A stretch of 24,977 nt of DNA from a virus. Position numbers and translations under genes: made by a program. This document shows, piece by piece, positions 7,429 through 15,644 of the stretch. Each line of letters starts with the position of its first letter. Position 1 is the first letter of the stretch. Below the pieces are notes generated by a model. It did no database searches and was not told the origin of the DNA. It saw nothing but the letters and a program-made list of their open reading frames with translations. The stretch spans positions 1-24,977 of the IMG/VR virus record IMGVR_UViG_3300020162_001729; one strand, 5' to 3'.

Positions 7429-8139
7429 TTATTTAGAATAGCTTACGCTAATGTTTTCACGCGAAAAAGCTTGTGCAAACTTATCGCGGAAGTTGATTTC
7501 GACAGATACAGAGCTATCTGGCGCGGTGTTTGTGGCAACAGCGCTTTCAAGAGCGGCTGTGATGTCAGGTTTCTTGTCTTCTACCTTTGTTTCAACAACG
7601 GTAGCGACAGAAGCTTTGCTGACTTCTTTAAGACGAGCTTCAACTTGTTCAGAAATCTTCTTTTCGATTTCAGCGGCTTGCGCCTTGATGAAGTCCTTGC
7701 TTTTGTGTTTCCATACAACACCAAATTTTTCTTTGTAAGAAGCAAAAGCTTCCTCAACGGCTTCAAGAGCTTGAACTTCGCCGATAATAACCTTGCGGTC
7801 TTCGTCAGAGAGTTCGTAAGCAGCGTCAAGTTCGCTAACGCGAGCATTGAGGCGAGCAACGGCTTCTTCTTGAGTTTTTTGTTCTTTGATTTTGTTTAAT
7901 TCTTCTTGAGTAGCAGCTAAAGAAGCTTTCATTTGTTCAACAGAAGCGAGAGTTTCGTCATAAAGCTTCTGAGCTTGTTCTTTAGCGGTTTTCTCAGCAG
8001 CGAGTGAATCGCGGTATTCTGTGTCTTTTTGCTTGATAGCTTCTGTGAATTGGCTGGTCATTGAAGCGACAGCTTCTTCACCGAACTTTTTCTCAAGAAG
8101 AGCACTCTTGAGTTCTACGATAAGTTTTTCTAAGTCCAT
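7429..8139 (-). CDS. Possible nested scaffold protein from internal start (236 aa)
   Basis: Met302 of the protease-scaffold gene begins the coiled-coil part (MDLEKLIVELKSALLEKKFG). The stretch before it is AT-rich like a gene gap and reads ATGTAAAAAATATAAACCAT before the ATG. It contains ATGTAA, one base from the GTGTAA motif that precedes other late genes, 20 bases before the ATG. There is no Shine-Dalgarno sequence. Nested scaffold products in frame with a protease are known in lambda (C and Nu3). Here the independent product is an inference. Confidence 0.4.
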   Translation of the reverse strand: MDLEKLIVELKSALLEKKFGEEAVASMTSQFTEAIKQKDTEYRDSLAAEKTAKEQAQKLYDETLASVEQMKASLAATQEELNKIKEQKTQEEAVARLNARVSELDAAYELSDEDRKVIIGEVQALEAVEEAFASYKEKFGVVWKHKSKDFIKAQAAEIEKKISEQVEARLKEVSKASVATVVETKVEDKKPDITAALESAVATNTAPDSSVSVEINFRDKFAQAFSRENISVSYSK

Positions 8140-9042
8140 ATGGTTTATATTTTTTACATTTTTTATATCTAAAATGGAATTTGATTTTTTATTCTCTAAG
8201 AACGCCATCACCTCGTGACGATAATCTTTTGACGCATTTTGCATCTCTAAATCTTGCTGTTCTCTCTCTGAAAGTTCCTTTTCGTAATCTTCAAAAGAAA
8301 CTGAAACATTAGAATCAAAAGCCGCTACGCCATTAACTTGCGCGGCTGGATTTGTGGTGAATCCTCCTCCTAGCGGATAGATTTCTCCAACAATAACTCT
8401 GTTAATCATTGTGCCGTCCGACAACCTTCCGTTGCCGCCTCTGCTCTTTAAATATTTTGAATATTCCGCAACAGTTTCTGGATCAGTAATGATGTCCGCT
8501 TCTTTTAAATTCTCACTTCCAACGGCCAAATAATAATTAGTAAAACCAATCTCCCAACTTGCAGAAATTGAGTTTTTGAATGAATCAGTAGGGTCAGAAT
8601 TGCGAATCATCAAAGAAGTAAATGACGAATCAACCGTCTTATACACAACGCCAGCAACTGATAAATAAAATGGGTCTAACGTTTTGCTAGCTTCAGCTTC
8701 GCTCATTGTCGAGTTATCGCTTAATCTGTTAAAACCGTAATTCGTAATATGGCCAATAACTCTTTTCTTGTTATGCTCAATATTTAGATACTTGTTTACA
8801 AATCGTTTAGCAATTTTCGCAGCAGTCGCCCCAGAAATACTGTCGCCATTATGGTTAACCATGTTTGGCACAGCTAAGTTAAAAGATACGCCTAATAAAT
8901 CAGGATTATCTTCAAAATTAATGTTTGGAGACAGCTTTTTCAGCTCGTCTAGTGAGGCTTTTGAAATCTGAAAATCTTTACTATCCGCTTTGTGACAAGC
9001 GACAGAAATATTGTCTAATTTCGTCTTATACTTAAACGCCAT
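7429..9042 (-). CDS. Prohead protease fused to coiled-coil scaffold (537 aa)
   Basis: The N-terminal ~245 residues look like a prohead serine protease. They contain VNKYLNIEHNKKRVIGHI (candidate catalytic His90), NSISASWEIGF (candidate Ser160 or Ser162), and EIYPLGGGFTTNPAAQVNG, resembling the closing segment of S78-type proteases. Catalytic residues are proposed by pattern only. Residues 302-475 are a long charged coiled coil rich in Glu, Lys, Gln and Ala (KQKDTEYRDSLAAEKTAKEQ), typical of scaffold or core proteins. The C-terminal ~45 residues (FRDKFAQAFSRENI) may bind capsid protein, as scaffold C-termini do. The junction around residues 280-301 is very AT-rich and Asn/Lys-rich. The gene overlaps nothing and precedes the decoration and capsid genes. 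Confidence 0.8.
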   Translation of the reverse strand: MAFKYKTKLDNISVACHKADSKDFQISKASLDELKKLSPNINFEDNPDLLGVSFNLAVPNMVNHNGDSISGATAAKIAKRFVNKYLNIEHNKKRVIGHITNYGFNRLSDNSTMSEAEASKTLDPFYLSVAGVVYKTVDSSFTSLMIRNSDPTDSFKNSISASWEIGFTNYYLAVGSENLKEADIITDPETVAEYSKYLKSRGGNGRLSDGTMINRVIVGEIYPLGGGFTTNPAAQVNGVAAFDSNVSVSFEDYEKELSEREQQDLEMQNASKDYRHEVMAFLENKKSNSILDIKNVKNINHMDLEKLIVELKSALLEKKFGEEAVASMTSQFTEAIKQKDTEYRDSLAAEKTAKEQAQKLYDETLASVEQMKASLAATQEELNKIKEQKTQEEAVARLNARVSELDAAYELSDEDRKVIIGEVQALEAVEEAFASYKEKFGVVWKHKSKDFIKAQAAEIEKKISEQVEARLKEVSKASVATVVETKVEDKKPDITAALESAVATNTAPDSSVSVEINFRDKFAQAFSRENISVSYSK

Positions 9043-9045
9043 GAA

Positions 9046-11037
9046 TTACTTTACAGCAGAATGATAGAAAATAGCCGCAGAATATTCGTCTAACAAAAAT
9101 TCATCAGCCGCATCTATGATTTCTTTCATTGGCTTGAGCGCTTCGATCTTGTTTAAATCTTGCACGCAAGCTTGCAAGGTAGTTGTCCACTCTTCTTTGT
9201 TTGTCGCAGCAACAACTTTCTTACATAAGTCAATTACGCTAGATTTTTGCTGATCGTTTAAGTTTTGCACTCCAAACTTTTGAGCAGTGAACGTTTCAGA
9301 AGCTTTCATAAAGGCATCAATCGCATAAACAGTAGATTGAATGTCAGATGTAGAGGCTTTTGACTTTGTTCCTAGTGGTCTGCCAGAGGTAGAGTTCTTT
9401 GGTTTCGCTGTTGGTGTTCTAGAGATTTTATTAACTGGCTTTCCAACAGCAACAGGAGCGGCTGGCTCTGGGGCGTTCGGATCTTCTGTCATTGGAACGC
9501 CTCCAACAAGAGGATTATAGTGTCCTTTCTTTCTATCTTCTACAAGCCTGTTTTGCGCTGGGCTCAATTCTTCTGGAGAAGGCAATTTGCCATTGTTCAT
9601 AGCTTCAATACCTTGCTCTGGAGTAATAATCGAGAGTTCCATCAAACGACTAACTGTACGCATATATTGAATCTCGTCCTTGAGATCAATTTCCTTAAAT
9701 TTAGCAGTAGGATAAGCCTTAAAGCCTAAATCTTTTGAGATGCGAATAATTTCTGGTTGGAGAATATCGCTCAAGAAGCAGTTGCGAGCTTCTTTCAAGC
9801 GTTCCATAAAGAAGCCAATCTTTGCGGTTTGCCCATTGTACTTGTCGTCACCAACAAGAACGTTCATCAAGCCTTCTTTAATATCTTGATTAAGAATTTT
9901 GTACTTTTCTTCGCCAACGACTTTCTTTAAATCAGGAATAACGAATTCAGCTTTTGTTGTATGGTCAGAAACGAGAACTCTGCCAACGCTTTCGTTCATA
10001 AACAGCGATTGCATAGCTGCCATGTTTGCTGGATTGATGCCGCCTTGATCGGGAGGCGCGCCCATAGTGATGAGAAGCAGCACGTTCTCAACTGTGCGAG
10101 AAATAGCTTGGTCAATATGCTTTAATTCCAATTTCGCGTTAACATCTTCCATGATTGGAAAGGTAAACGGAATTGCGAACGGCTCATAATCTTGTTTCTT
10201 GTAAAAAGAGTAGAGCAAAAATTTTGGATCTAGCTTCATCTTTAATCCGTCTCTGAAAAAAGCTTTGTCTTTAATCTTCTTCTGCATATCAGGAGGAAGA
10301 GATTTAAACAGCTCTCTATCAGCATCGTCCTTTGGATTCTTTAGTCTTTCCAGCTCGTATTCTGAAAGAAGTTTTTCGTAAATTGCGTCCGAAAAAGAAG
10401 CGGAGATTTTAGCAACGATTTCGTAAGGGTTAATTAAGATGTATCTAAGAGGAACCTTGTTATTAACAACTCCGTTTTCGCTCAAACCAGACAAAAGTTT
10501 AAAATCTTCTGCTTTGAACTTACCGTCGATACGGTAATAGAAGATATTTCCGCTGCGATAGTATTCGCGGAAGTATTGGTCCTTTAATTTCCACAGTTTG
10601 ATCTTCTCAAACCACTTGGTAAAAAATTCTCTGCTGCGAGCAGTGCCGCCTTCAAGATAAACTTCTGTATTGGCGAACTCAGTAGCAATGTCGATAGTGT
10701 TTCTAACTAACGCAACGTTTGCGTAAGCCTTTTGGCAAAGAAGAATAGCGTCACGAATATCAACACCGTCTTTAGAGAACTGATAAGGAAGCAATCCTTG
10801 ACTCAAAAGAGCATAGCGACGAATATTATGGTCTGTTCCGTTTCTTGGAGCTTTTGTATTTTGTCCTGTCTCTGTAGCTCCTTGAACTGCACGAGTATAA
10901 GACGCGTTAGAGACTTCTGTGAAGTAGGATTCGCCTAAAAGCTTTGGTTCGTAGCTATTATGAACAGGAAGCTGGTCGCTTTCTGGCTTTTTAAACTTGC
11001 TCCAATAGTCCGACTTCTTGTTATATGAACGCGACAT
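9046..11037 (-). CDS. Portal protein (663 aa)
   Basis: The sequence has the layout of large phage portal proteins. An N-terminal region with LVRNTIDIATEFANTEVYL is followed by FREYYRSGNIFYYRIDG (the wing), then LRYILINPYEIVAKI and FAIPFTFPIMEDVNAKLELK. The stem/clip region follows, with TVENVLLLITMG and GLMNVLVGDDKYNGQTAKIGF. After residue ~490 it becomes Pro/Ala/Ser/Thr-rich (PNAPEPAAPVAVGKPV) and then ends in a helical extension (residues 555-663). This tail is unusual and could be an added internal domain. It starts 59 bases after the terminase stop and ends four bases before the protease start, as expected in the capsid module. Confidence 0.88.
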   Translation of the reverse strand: MSRSYNKKSDYWSKFKKPESDQLPVHNSYEPKLLGESYFTEVSNASYTRAVQGATETGQNTKAPRNGTDHNIRRYALLSQGLLPYQFSKDGVDIRDAILLCQKAYANVALVRNTIDIATEFANTEVYLEGGTARSREFFTKWFEKIKLWKLKDQYFREYYRSGNIFYYRIDGKFKAEDFKLLSGLSENGVVNNKVPLRYILINPYEIVAKISASFSDAIYEKLLSEYELERLKNPKDDADRELFKSLPPDMQKKIKDKAFFRDGLKMKLDPKFLLYSFYKKQDYEPFAIPFTFPIMEDVNAKLELKHIDQAISRTVENVLLLITMGAPPDQGGINPANMAAMQSLFMNESVGRVLVSDHTTKAEFVIPDLKKVVGEEKYKILNQDIKEGLMNVLVGDDKYNGQTAKIGFFMERLKEARNCFLSDILQPEIIRISKDLGFKAYPTAKFKEIDLKDEIQYMRTVSRLMELSIITPEQGIEAMNNGKLPSPEELSPAQNRLVEDRKKGHYNPLVGGVPMTEDPNAPEPAAPVAVGKPVNKISRTPTAKPKNSTSGRPLGTKSKASTSDIQSTVYAIDAFMKASETFTAQKFGVQNLNDQQKSSVIDLCKKVVAATNKEEWTTTLQACVQDLNKIEALKPMKEIIDAADEFLLDEYSAAIFYHSAVK

Positions 11038-11055
11038 ATGATTATATAGTAAAAG

Positions 11056-11061
11056 TTACAC
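11056..11061 (-). promoter_or_regulatory. GTGTAA motif before portal gene, candidate late promoter core
   Basis: The minus strand reads TTAGTGTAACTTTTAC, 24 bases before the portal ATG at 11037, directly downstream of a small hairpin after the terminase stop. The portal start has no Shine-Dalgarno sequence. Confidence 0.45.
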
Positions 11062-11062
11062 T

Positions 11063-11083
11063 AAAAGTATCAAAAGTACTTTT
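11063..11083 (-). terminator. Weak AT-rich hairpin between terminase and portal genes
   Basis: A 7-bp stem (AAAAGTA with TACTTTT) closes a 7-base loop, 13 bases past the terminase stop. The stem is AT-rich, so termination would be weak at best. Its value is positional: it sits just before a GTGTAA motif, like the two stronger terminators. Confidence 0.35.
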
Positions 11084-11095
11084 ATGACTTTCATT

Positions 11096-12967
11096 TTACC
11101 TTACGAAGAACGGAGTAAAAGTTTGCGCCTGTTGTTCTGGACAATCCATCATATCAAAATAAACTTTCATCATCCAGTTGCCTAATACCAAGCAAGAGTA
11201 TGAGTCTTTGCGCGTTTTTTCCGCTCCGCTTTGTCTTTTAAGCTCTGGCGGAAGGTCAAAGCTTTGATGCCCATTAGCTGTCGTTGTTGGAATAATAAGA
11301 GAACACTGCGCTTTAACCAACTCGATCAAATCAGATTGATGGTCAACGAAATCAACCATCTTTGCGTCGTTCGTTTGATTATCTTCTTGATCACGGAAGA
11401 ATTTAATCGTTTTAATTGGAATCACCTTGTTCTTTTGTGCGGTAAAATCGTTATCAACAGCTTCCGCAGCAAACAGCATCTTTCTATGATCGAAATTAGA
11501 CTGCAATAACTCGTTGGCGTAACGAATCCAAGAGCTTGTTGGCACTCTAAGATAACAAATGCGAGTGTCTTTTAAATTATACGCTCTTCTTGCTCTGCGA
11601 ATCTCGTCTTGGTACTTTTCAGGTGAGTCGAAATCAGCTTCAAACATTTTGATTTCAATTTTACTTTGTTTGAACACTTCGCTTTCGTTTGCGGCGTTGA
11701 TAAACTGCACGCCACCGTTATAGTCGCCGCACATTCCAACGATATTGAAGCTATTCATCAAGTAAGCTAAGTAGTCTATGTGCTTTTTAAGATTAGTTCC
11801 TGATACAGCGTAATTATGAATAAGAATTCCTTTGCGATTAGGAACATCAAGCTTAATAAGGTTCATGGCAAAGTCGTCAGACGATTCATTCTCTGCCCAT
11901 GAAGGGTCAAAGCTTAAAATATAATCGGAACCTTTCTGACCAGCCACTTCAATCGCTTGTCCTTCAAGCGGCTTGATTGTACACTCGTGCATCTTACTTA
12001 ATTTGAAGTAGCCAGAAGAATCATCCATGAATCTAGAGCCGAATTCTCTCTGGAATTGCGACTCAGACATTGTTGATTTAGCTTGAGTCAACAAACTCTC
12101 ATCGTAAAGACCGTGAGGAGCAACATCGTAAGCGAAATGCAAGATAGCTCTTGTTGATCCGCCTTTTCCATCCTTTTCTGGGAACTTGATAAGCGATTCA
12201 TACTGCTTATAAAGTTTATACATATACTCAAACTGATAAGAAGCAGATGACAATACGATAATTTTATTGTTTGGCCATTTAAACCGCTCTTCTTCAGTCA
12301 TGTCTCCTTTTGCAATGAGCTGAGTTTCCAAATCATATACTTCTTTTCTCTCTGTTGGGTTTTGAACAACAGAAAGGAACGGAATAATAACTTCGTTGAA
12401 GATTCTTTCTGGCATCAACAAGAACTCGTCAATCATCATACGGTGAAAACGAAAACCACGAAGCTTTTCGCCGTCGCCAAGAGGCAAACAAGTAATTTTG
12501 CTGCGACCAAACTCCATTGTCCATTCATCAGAACTCTTTGATACTTTAGTTATAGCTTGCTTTAAGAAAACAGCGTTTGGCTTGTCCGCGATCTCTTCAA
12601 TCTTGCGGAAAATCATCTTTGCCTGACGAAATGTTTTACTTACAATACCAATGTGAACACCTTGATTCAAAATCGCGTCTAATGCAGCGAAAACAGCACA
12701 GGTAAAGCTCTTGGAGAGACCGCGACTCCACACCATCATAGAGTAATCTGTTTCAAACATCGTTTTGATTGCGAGATGCTGAAATGGAAACGGTTTTACG
12801 CCACAGATAATCTCAGAAGAGAATGAAATGTTGCTGCGTAGAAATTTATAAAGTAAAATCTTAGCTTCTCGCTCTTCTAGAAAGCCCTCTTTCTTTAAAA
12901 TCTCTTCGTTTACTTTGTTACTGTTGTAAGTGCTTTTTCTTTTTTGGTCGCCAACGATCCAAGCCAT
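11096..12967 (-). CDS. terL: Terminase large subunit (623 aa)
   Basis: The DNA-packaging motor ATPase and nuclease. From the chosen start, the ATPase has WSRGLSKS (80-87, a variant Walker A with Ser in place of the usual Gly before Lys), FHRMMIDEF (Walker B, Asp180-Glu181) and IIVLSSASYQF (coupling motif, about 237-245). The RNase H-like nuclease follows: ILSFDPSWA (Asp354), GMCGDYNGG (Asp415) and MVDFVDHQSD (about 537-546), then a DSYSCLVLGNW helix. The ATG at 12967 is chosen because AAGGA lies six bases upstream. A longer frame from a TTG at 13024 would overlap the previous gene by 115 bases without a ribosome site. It overlaps that gene's end by 58 bases. Confidence 0.93.
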   Translation of the reverse strand: MAWIVGDQKRKSTYNSNKVNEEILKKEGFLEEREAKILLYKFLRSNISFSSEIICGVKPFPFQHLAIKTMFETDYSMMVWSRGLSKSFTCAVFAALDAILNQGVHIGIVSKTFRQAKMIFRKIEEIADKPNAVFLKQAITKVSKSSDEWTMEFGRSKITCLPLGDGEKLRGFRFHRMMIDEFLLMPERIFNEVIIPFLSVVQNPTERKEVYDLETQLIAKGDMTEEERFKWPNNKIIVLSSASYQFEYMYKLYKQYESLIKFPEKDGKGGSTRAILHFAYDVAPHGLYDESLLTQAKSTMSESQFQREFGSRFMDDSSGYFKLSKMHECTIKPLEGQAIEVAGQKGSDYILSFDPSWAENESSDDFAMNLIKLDVPNRKGILIHNYAVSGTNLKKHIDYLAYLMNSFNIVGMCGDYNGGVQFINAANESEVFKQSKIEIKMFEADFDSPEKYQDEIRRARRAYNLKDTRICYLRVPTSSWIRYANELLQSNFDHRKMLFAAEAVDNDFTAQKNKVIPIKTIKFFRDQEDNQTNDAKMVDFVDHQSDLIELVKAQCSLIIPTTTANGHQSFDLPPELKRQSGAEKTRKDSYSCLVLGNWMMKVYFDMMDCPEQQAQTFTPFFVR

Positions 12968-13884
12968 AATTGATCCTTTTCTATGAAGTATTGAATGTCC
13001 GTTTCCCAAAGTTTTGGGCCACAAACAAGAAGTTTAGGTATTAACGCTATGCTATTTTTTCTGCTGCCCGAAAAAACAAATTGACAGTTCTTGTGGAACT
13101 CTTGTTGCAGCAAACGCATATTATGATATACGAATTTTAAGTTGGATTTGTGTGAGGTGAAGTCGTTGTTATTTTTAATCTGATCAAAACTAGACTCTAC
13201 CACGACAAACAAGAAACAATCCATAGATTTGCATCTCTCGATTTCTCTTTTAAACCTATCAAAGTTTTCGCCAACTAAAGTGCTCTTAAAATCGCCTTCT
13301 GATTTTCTATCTACAAACGTTTTAGAGTAGTTTTGCCCGCCAACAGTATAGTCTCCAAAATCTAGCTTAACTTCTCTTTGATTTGGGAACTGCAACGGCT
13401 GCTGCTCTCTTGTATCAATGAAGATATTAACATTAGAGTAGTCAGAGTAAAAATCTTTGTGGATATTCTTTGTGAACATTGGCTTTGCGCCAATCTCTGA
13501 ACAAACAGCAGAGTAAGAGCCGTAATGCTTCTTAAAACAATCAATAGTTGGCAGCTCGCTCGTCTCAATTTCGATATGGCTAGGCGCAACAGCTAATTCT
13601 TTGTTATCTATGCGCTTTTTAAGCAGTTGTTTGATGTACGGTTTAACAACTTCTGCTTTTTCAAAGTTGCACCACTTCAATAACTGCTCTCTGTTCTCGA
13701 AATCCTTTTCAAAATAAGACTCTTTATCTTTGAAGCTTAACTTTGTACCAGTTAAGAGGTTTTTCTTCGGGTAATGGGCGCAGTAGTAGTCTGCAAGCGA
13801 CATCTTGTGCTTCTTCAAATGGGTATGAAGACTTCTTTCGCTTGGAAAATCTTGATTACATTCTTTGCACTTAAACGGCATCAT
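12910..13884 (-). CDS. C2H2 zinc finger fused to XPF/ERCC4-type nuclease (324 aa)
   Basis: The N-terminus holds a textbook C2H2 finger, Cys6-x2-Cys9-x12-His22-x3-His26 (FKCKECNQDF then HTHLKKH), which should bind DNA. Residues 151-215 carry the ERCC4 nuclease signature: NIFIDTREQQPL (Asp157, Arg159, Glu160), LDFGDYTV (Asp178) and FVDRKSEGDF (Asp192-Arg193-Lys194, Asp198), that is GD-x(n)-(E/D)RK-x3-D. XPF/Mus81-type nucleases cut branched DNA. The gene sits between the double-HTH gene and the large terminase and overlaps both (14 and 58 bases). A role resolving replication branches or cutting DNA for packaging is inferred. I see no helicase motif and no obvious C-terminal HhH pair. Confidence 0.85.
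   Translation of the reverse strand: MMPFKCKECNQDFPSERSLHTHLKKHKMSLADYYCAHYPKKNLLTGTKLSFKDKESYFEKDFENREQLLKWCNFEKAEVVKPYIKQLLKKRIDNKELAVAPSHIEIETSELPTIDCFKKHYGSYSAVCSEIGAKPMFTKNIHKDFYSDYSNVNIFIDTREQQPLQFPNQREVKLDFGDYTVGGQNYSKTFVDRKSEGDFKSTLVGENFDRFKREIERCKSMDCFLFVVVESSFDQIKNNNDFTSHKSNLKFVYHNMRLLQQEFHKNCQFVFSGSRKNSIALIPKLLVCGPKLWETDIQYFIEKDQLWLGSLATKKEKALTTVTK
12974..12978 (-). promoter_or_regulatory. Ribosome binding site fixing the terminase start
   Basis: The minus strand reads AAAAGGATCAATTATG. AAGGA with a six-base spacer decides for the ATG at 12967. It lies inside the 3' end of the upstream nuclease gene. Confidence 0.75.
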
Positions 13885-14947
13885 CTAATGATATGCCCAA
13901 GATGCGAGCTTTCCACTCGACCATACTTTCAAGCTTGCCAGCTTCTTCTCTAACAAGAGTCTTTTGCATCTCAGCAATCTTGATCATGTTAGCTCGCTCT
14001 TCTTCGTCTTGAAAGAGCTGAACAATAGCTAAGATAGAAGCATTCTCCTTTTGTCTAGCATTGATCCGTCCTGATCTATCACCTTGAAGCTTTTTAATCA
14101 AGCTTTCTACGCGACCTTCGCATTGATGATACTCGCCGCTCTTTGCTTTGATGATTTCGGCAAGACGAATGCTCATTTCATTCTGCTCTTGAGTATCTTC
14201 AAACATTTTATTGAGTTTATCTAAGTGTCTTGAAGTTGTTTCTAAGTTAATAATTTCTTTGCACACGTTCATGTACAAGTTAACTTCGTCAGCAGTAAGG
14301 TCTGGCTTATCCCAAGTCATTCTGATGAACTCTTCTTCAAAGATATTGCGATCTTCTTGTGATGTGTAGCAGTTGATGATCTTTTGAAACCGTGAGTTGG
14401 CTAAATTGATAGTGAGCTTCTCGATACAGAGCTTATGCTGACGGCTAAGCTTTTCTTTATTAATCTTTTCACCAGTAGCTTGATTGATTTTGTTGATTAC
14501 CCGCTCAACAGAACGTGGAACTAAGTACTTTACGCCAATTGCGCTCTCTGATTCAGGTTGCCCTTCGACGTTTGCTGTTCTTACGAAGTTCGCAACAGCT
14601 CTTTGCTCAACTCCAAGGTTAACAATTTTGCGATCAGGAAAAATAAGCTCCGCAATTCTTACAGCGGATAATCCAATAGCTGTTTGATCAATGATAAACT
14701 CTTTTTGGGACTCTGAGAACTCAATGTCCGCTGCTCTTTCATACTTAGATGTTTTATAATTGATCTTATTACTTGCTAAGAACGATCTAATAGCGATTCC
14801 TTGTTTAGATCGCCCATCAAGCTTCTCATTAGCAAAGAATTTGCGTGTGATAGTATTTAAATCAGGAAACTGCTTTGCTAAGTCTCTAATTTGTGTTGCC
14901 TCTTCGTTTGTAAAAGAGATGTCTGTTGGTTCTTGTTTAGCTTCCAC
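13871..14947 (-). CDS. Double helix-turn-helix protein, candidate terminase small subunit (358 aa)
   Basis: Two similar ~48-residue blocks lie near the N-terminus. Residues 12-60 contain ITRKFFANEKLDGRSKQG and residues 77-124 contain RIAELIFPDRKIVNLGVEQR. Both start F-T/S-x-x-E/Q and end in R-A-V/I-x-x-F. They look like tandem DNA-binding HTH units. The rest is helical and charged (ITCRHLDKL-like region, KMFEDTQEQNEMSIRLAEII), ending with VREEAGKLESMVEWKARILG. It overlaps the downstream nuclease gene by 14 bases and lies two genes before the large terminase. Helical length, DNA-binding N-terminus and place suggest a small terminase subunit or packaging-site recogniser. It is longer than most small terminases, so the call is tentative. 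Confidence 0.55.
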   Translation of the reverse strand: MEAKQEPTDISFTNEEATQIRDLAKQFPDLNTITRKFFANEKLDGRSKQGIAIRSFLASNKINYKTSKYERAADIEFSESQKEFIIDQTAIGLSAVRIAELIFPDRKIVNLGVEQRAVANFVRTANVEGQPESESAIGVKYLVPRSVERVINKINQATGEKINKEKLSRQHKLCIEKLTINLANSRFQKIINCYTSQEDRNIFEEEFIRMTWDKPDLTADEVNLYMNVCKEIINLETTSRHLDKLNKMFEDTQEQNEMSIRLAEIIKAKSGEYHQCEGRVESLIKKLQGDRSGRINARQKENASILAIVQLFQDEEERANMIKIAEMQKTLVREEAGKLESMVEWKARILGISLDDAV

Positions 14948-15644
14948 TTAAAATGTCCTCCGATTGTAAAATTTTTAAAGCTATTTGACGAAATAACTTC
15001 TTAAGATTTTTGATTTGTTTGTATCCAGCCTTTTTACCCTTTTCGTTCGTCTTGTAGCCCATTTCTGCCGCTACCTTCTCCTCGTCCACACCGTCAACGA
15101 AAAGCCTTGTATAGACCCTGTATTGCTTAGGAGCAAGGTATAAGCGCATCTCTTCATGAAGGCGAGCTGCGCTTGATAAAATGTCGAAATTTTGATCGCG
15201 CATTGAATGAACAGCATCAACGTGACCTTCAATAGATACACAGAGCTTAACATCATATTCACTCTTCTTTGTTTTCTCCCATTTTCTATACAAGGGACAC
15301 TCGGAGCACTGTCTTCCGCTTGGTGTGATAGAGCAAGCTGGCGGCTCATTGCCTTGATTAAACTTGCACCCTAAACATGGGCGAGTATAATTAGAGTAGT
15401 TGTTCCGAAGCAGGTTCTTTATCTGATTAGAAGTGATTCTAGCTACCCAAGGTTCAAGCGGACGATCTTGCTTCCACATGTGCCACTTCTTTGAGATGTG
15501 AAAGCGCACAATTTGTGCGACATCTTCATAATCCATCCAACAAATCGCTTTGAGCTGCCAGATATACCTGTGCTTCTCAATGATTTTATCTATTACATCC
15601 TGTTTATCTTCGTAAGTTATCTTAATCAGCTTTTGAGCTTCCAT
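14937..15644 (-). CDS. Phage RNA polymerase sigma factor with Cys-rich insert (235 aa)
   Basis: From the ATG at 15644, residues 26-82 match sigma-70 region 2: WMDYEDVAQIVRFHI (core-binding helix), then RPLEPWVARITSNQIKNLLR (-10 recognition helix). Residues 160-225 form a region-4-like HTH (LAPKQYRVYTRLFVDGVDEE, then VAAEMGYKTN). Between them is a Cys cluster at 90, 93, 104, 113 and 116 (CLGC, then C, then CSEC), probably a zinc site, unusual for sigma factors. It likely directs host RNA polymerase to phage promoters, as T4 gp55 does for late genes. Upstream ATGs at 15665 and 15674 are alternatives. None has a clear ribosome site; 15644 leaves the shortest overlap with the preceding gene. Confidence 0.75.
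   Translation of the reverse strand: MEAQKLIKITYEDKQDVIDKIIEKHRYIWQLKAICWMDYEDVAQIVRFHISKKWHMWKQDRPLEPWVARITSNQIKNLLRNNYSNYTRPCLGCKFNQGNEPPACSITPSGRQCSECPLYRKWEKTKKSEYDVKLCVSIEGHVDAVHSMRDQNFDILSSAARLHEEMRLYLAPKQYRVYTRLFVDGVDEEKVAAEMGYKTNEKGKKAGYKQIKNLKKLFRQIALKILQSEDILSGS

Noticed and set aside
12968-13024. Upstream extension of the large terminase by 19 residues
   Set aside because: It needs a TTG start inside the nuclease gene without a ribosome site; the ATG at 12967 has a clear AAGGA.
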